Origin: Parasphaerochaeta coccoides DSM 17374
GTDB taxonomy: Bacteria; Spirochaetota; Spirochaetia; Sphaerochaetales; Sphaerochaetaceae
Assembly (NCBI RefSeq): GCF_000208385.1
Contig: NC_015436.1
Span: forward strand, 62,001-126,000
DNA: 64,000 nt
Direction: 5' to 3'
The stretch's first letter is position 1. The number at the start of each line of letters is the position of its first letter. The position numbers and the translations under genes are program-made. Below, in pieces: positions 62,615 to 64,000 of the stretch. Under the pieces are notes generated by a model. It ran no database searches. It saw nothing but the letters and a program-made list of their open reading frames with translations, and had not been told where the DNA came from.

Positions 62615-63508
62615 TTACCCCTTCTTTATGATGTTGCGTATACCTTCCTGTTCCAGGATTCCGTAAAAAAAATCCATTTCCTGATCAGTCAGAGCCGGAT
62701 TTTTTACGGGGTAATCCTTTTCCATCGCACTATATTTGCTTCGGCACAGGGGATTATAATTCAGCAGTTCGTATTTGGTCTCAGGATTCGTATCTGCCAC
62801 GTACCGGGCAATGGCACGGATATTTTCCTCGGTAGCCGTATAGCCAGGAATCAACGGGGTGCGTACGAGGACATCAGCCCCCGAACTGACCAGGTAGGCA
62901 TAGTTGTCAAGAATCTGTTCATTGGACGCGCCAATTTGTTTGTGGTCACGTGCATTCCAGTATTTGATGTCCACCAGAAACTGGTCTACCAAGGGAAGCA
63001 TGGCTTCAAATTCTTTCCGGGGAGCCAGCAGGCATGTTTCCATGGCAGTGTTGACGCCGGAATCCTTGCAGCGTTTCAGTACAGATCGGGCAAATTCAGG
63101 TTGCGCCATTACTTCTCCGCCAGAAAGAGTCACGCCTCCTGAATCTCCGAAAAACGGACGATCCCTGAGCAATAATTCCGCTGCCTCATGGTCTGAGATG
63201 ACCCACCCGTCAAATGCCATTGCTGCTGCCGGACATTTCTCTATGCACATGCCACATCCAGTACAATGTTTTTTGTCGATATGAATCCGTCCATCCAGCT
63301 CCAGAGCTCTTTCAGGACATGTCTCTACGCATATCCCGCACTGTATGCAGGCAGAAGGGGAGTGCCAGAGAGAAATATGCTGTTTGATGCCTTCAGGGTT
63401 CTGACACCATGGGCACTTGAGGGGGCAACCTTTCAAGAACAGAGTGGTGCGGATTCCGGAACCATCATGGACGGCAAAGCGGGTGATGGCAAAGACTGTC
63501 CCGTTCAT
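62615..63508 (-). CDS. Glycyl-radical enzyme activating enzyme (radical SAM)
   Basis: A 297-residue radical-SAM protein. The SAM cluster motif C-P-L-K-C-P-W-C (CxxxCxxC) is near residue 29. Two ferredoxin-type [4Fe-4S] motifs follow (C-I-Q-C-G-I-C-V-E-T-C-P and C-T-G-C-G-M-C-I-E-K-C-P), as in activases of dehydratase-type glycyl radical enzymes. S-G-G-E-V-M-A-Q is the SAM-binding GGE region. Its start overlaps the stop of glycyl radical enzyme 2 by four bases (ATGA), so it activates that enzyme and perhaps enzyme 1 as well. Confidence 0.96.
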   Translation of the reverse strand: MNGTVFAITRFAVHDGSGIRTTLFLKGCPLKCPWCQNPEGIKQHISLWHSPSACIQCGICVETCPERALELDGRIHIDKKHCTGCGMCIEKCPAAAMAFDGWVISDHEAAELLLRDRPFFGDSGGVTLSGGEVMAQPEFARSVLKRCKDSGVNTAMETCLLAPRKEFEAMLPLVDQFLVDIKYWNARDHKQIGASNEQILDNYAYLVSSGADVLVRTPLIPGYTATEENIRAIARYVADTNPETKYELLNYNPLCRSKYSAMEKDYPVKNPALTDQEMDFFYGILEQEGIRNIIKKG

Positions 63509-64000
63509 ATGCGCTCATAAACTGTCCGGGCAATGATTTCATCTTGTAGATCCCGTGCCAGTTCCGTGAAATAGGCGGTATACCCCGCAACGCGAATGGT
63601 CAACCCTCTATACTTTTCCGGTTCTTTCTGTGCCGCCTTGAGATCCGTTTCATTGACTACATTGAACTGGACATGGCTGATTCCCAAGTCGACGAAAGCC
63701 CGTAGCAGATTGGAGAATTTCTTGATTCCTGTGGATGTCCGAAAAAACTCTGGCAGAAACTTCATATTGAGAAGGGTTCCATTGCTTGCCTTCCTGAAAG
63801 GCAAGGTCGATACCGAATGCAGCAATGCCGTAGGACCGTGGGTATCCCTGCCATACATGGCTGACACCCCTCCGTCTGCCAAGGGATCCCGCGCATGACG
63901 GCCATCAGCAGAAGCTCCGACATTCTGCCCCATCGGGACATGTGCGGACACCGTGTACAGACCCATCTGATAGATACCGCCCCTGTTGTTCCTGTATTTT
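63505..64000 (-). CDS. Glycyl radical enzyme 2, PflD/YbiW-like (start lies beyond the window)
   Basis: Only the last 164 residues are inside the window; the frame is open to the right edge. The glycyl radical site R-V-A-G-Y-T-A-Y-F is complete. From memory, the stretch Y-T-V-S-A-H-V-P-x-G, A-D-G-R, L-A-D-G-G, G-P-T-A, S-N-G-T-L-L-N-x-K-F and Q-F-N-V-V-N agrees very closely with E. coli PflD/YbiW, so it belongs to that clade. Those E. coli enzymes have been reported to open 1,5-anhydrohexitol-6-phosphates. The thiyl-cysteine region is outside the window. It is the first visible gene of the operon with the activase and ROK-like genes. Confidence 0.93.
   Translation of the reverse strand, partial: KYRNNRGGIYQMGLYTVSAHVPMGQNVGASADGRHARDPLADGGVSAMYGRDTHGPTALLHSVSTLPFRKASNGTLLNMKFLPEFFRTSTGIKKFSNLLRAFVDLGISHVQFNVVNETDLKAAQKEPEKYRGLTIRVAGYTAYFTELARDLQDEIIARTVYERI

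Overview
The window looks like chromosomal DNA of an anaerobic, sugar-fermenting spirochaete, most likely of the Sphaerochaeta/Parasphaerochaeta group. This is inferred from the many ABC sugar importers, the binding-protein N-termini that follow the signal peptide with a Q/G-x-K-E type start (FAQGTKES, FAQGAKET, FAGGNKEA), a TmpC/PnrA-like nucleoside importer, oxygen-sensitive enzymes (glycyl radical enzymes, [4Fe-4S] serine dehydratase) and a G+C content of roughly one half by eye. No rRNA, tRNA, CRISPR array, insertion sequence or phage gene was seen.

Layout. 1-8.1 kb: a hybrid LacI-sensor/AraC regulator (cut by the left edge), an LplB/YtcP-type importer and a GH105 unsaturated-glycuronyl hydrolase, together a pectin-oligosaccharide locus. 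8.2-13.4 kb: two paralogous surface lipoproteins on the minus strand, each a fimbrillin-like domain fused to seven RCC1 repeats; one has a (GA)14 tract at its start. 13.8-22.5 kb: a BMP-type nucleoside importer, purine nucleoside phosphorylase and four tightly packed genes (cupin, SDR, metallophosphoesterase, ParB-like). 22.5-24.9 kb: flavodoxin-like protein, orphan ABC ATPase and GntR regulator. 24.9-27.3 kb: an unexplained structured intergenic region with a strong orphan terminator, a lipoprotein and L-serine dehydratase.

27.4-42.1 kb: an inositol island. A LacI regulator and an RbsABC-type importer with a Gfo/Idh/MocA dehydrogenase (minus strand) face a divergent plus-strand operon of iolG-iolB-iolD-iolE followed by an archaeal-type GAPDH, an archaeal-type PGK and a LarA-type nickel racemase. 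Two matching LacI-type operators sit just downstream of the two divergent promoters. iolC, iolJ and iolA are absent from the window.

42.2-49.0 kb: housekeeping genes (leuS, rlmE, a G3E GTPase, a formate/nitrite channel) plus a Fic gene bracketed by an 18-bp direct repeat. 49.2-64 kb: a glycyl-radical/sugar island: ROK kinase, glycyl radical enzyme 1, DeoR regulator, a four-gene sugar importer, LacI regulator with a 22-bp palindromic operator, a Gfo/Idh/MocA dehydrogenase and, converging from the right, glycyl radical enzyme 2 (PflD/YbiW-like, cut by the window end), its activating enzyme and an unusual 593-residue ROK-like protein.

The best candidates for undescribed biology are the glycyl-radical/ROK island, the GAPDH-PGK-LarA trio inside an inositol operon, and the potentially phase-variable fimbrillin-RCC1 lipoprotein.
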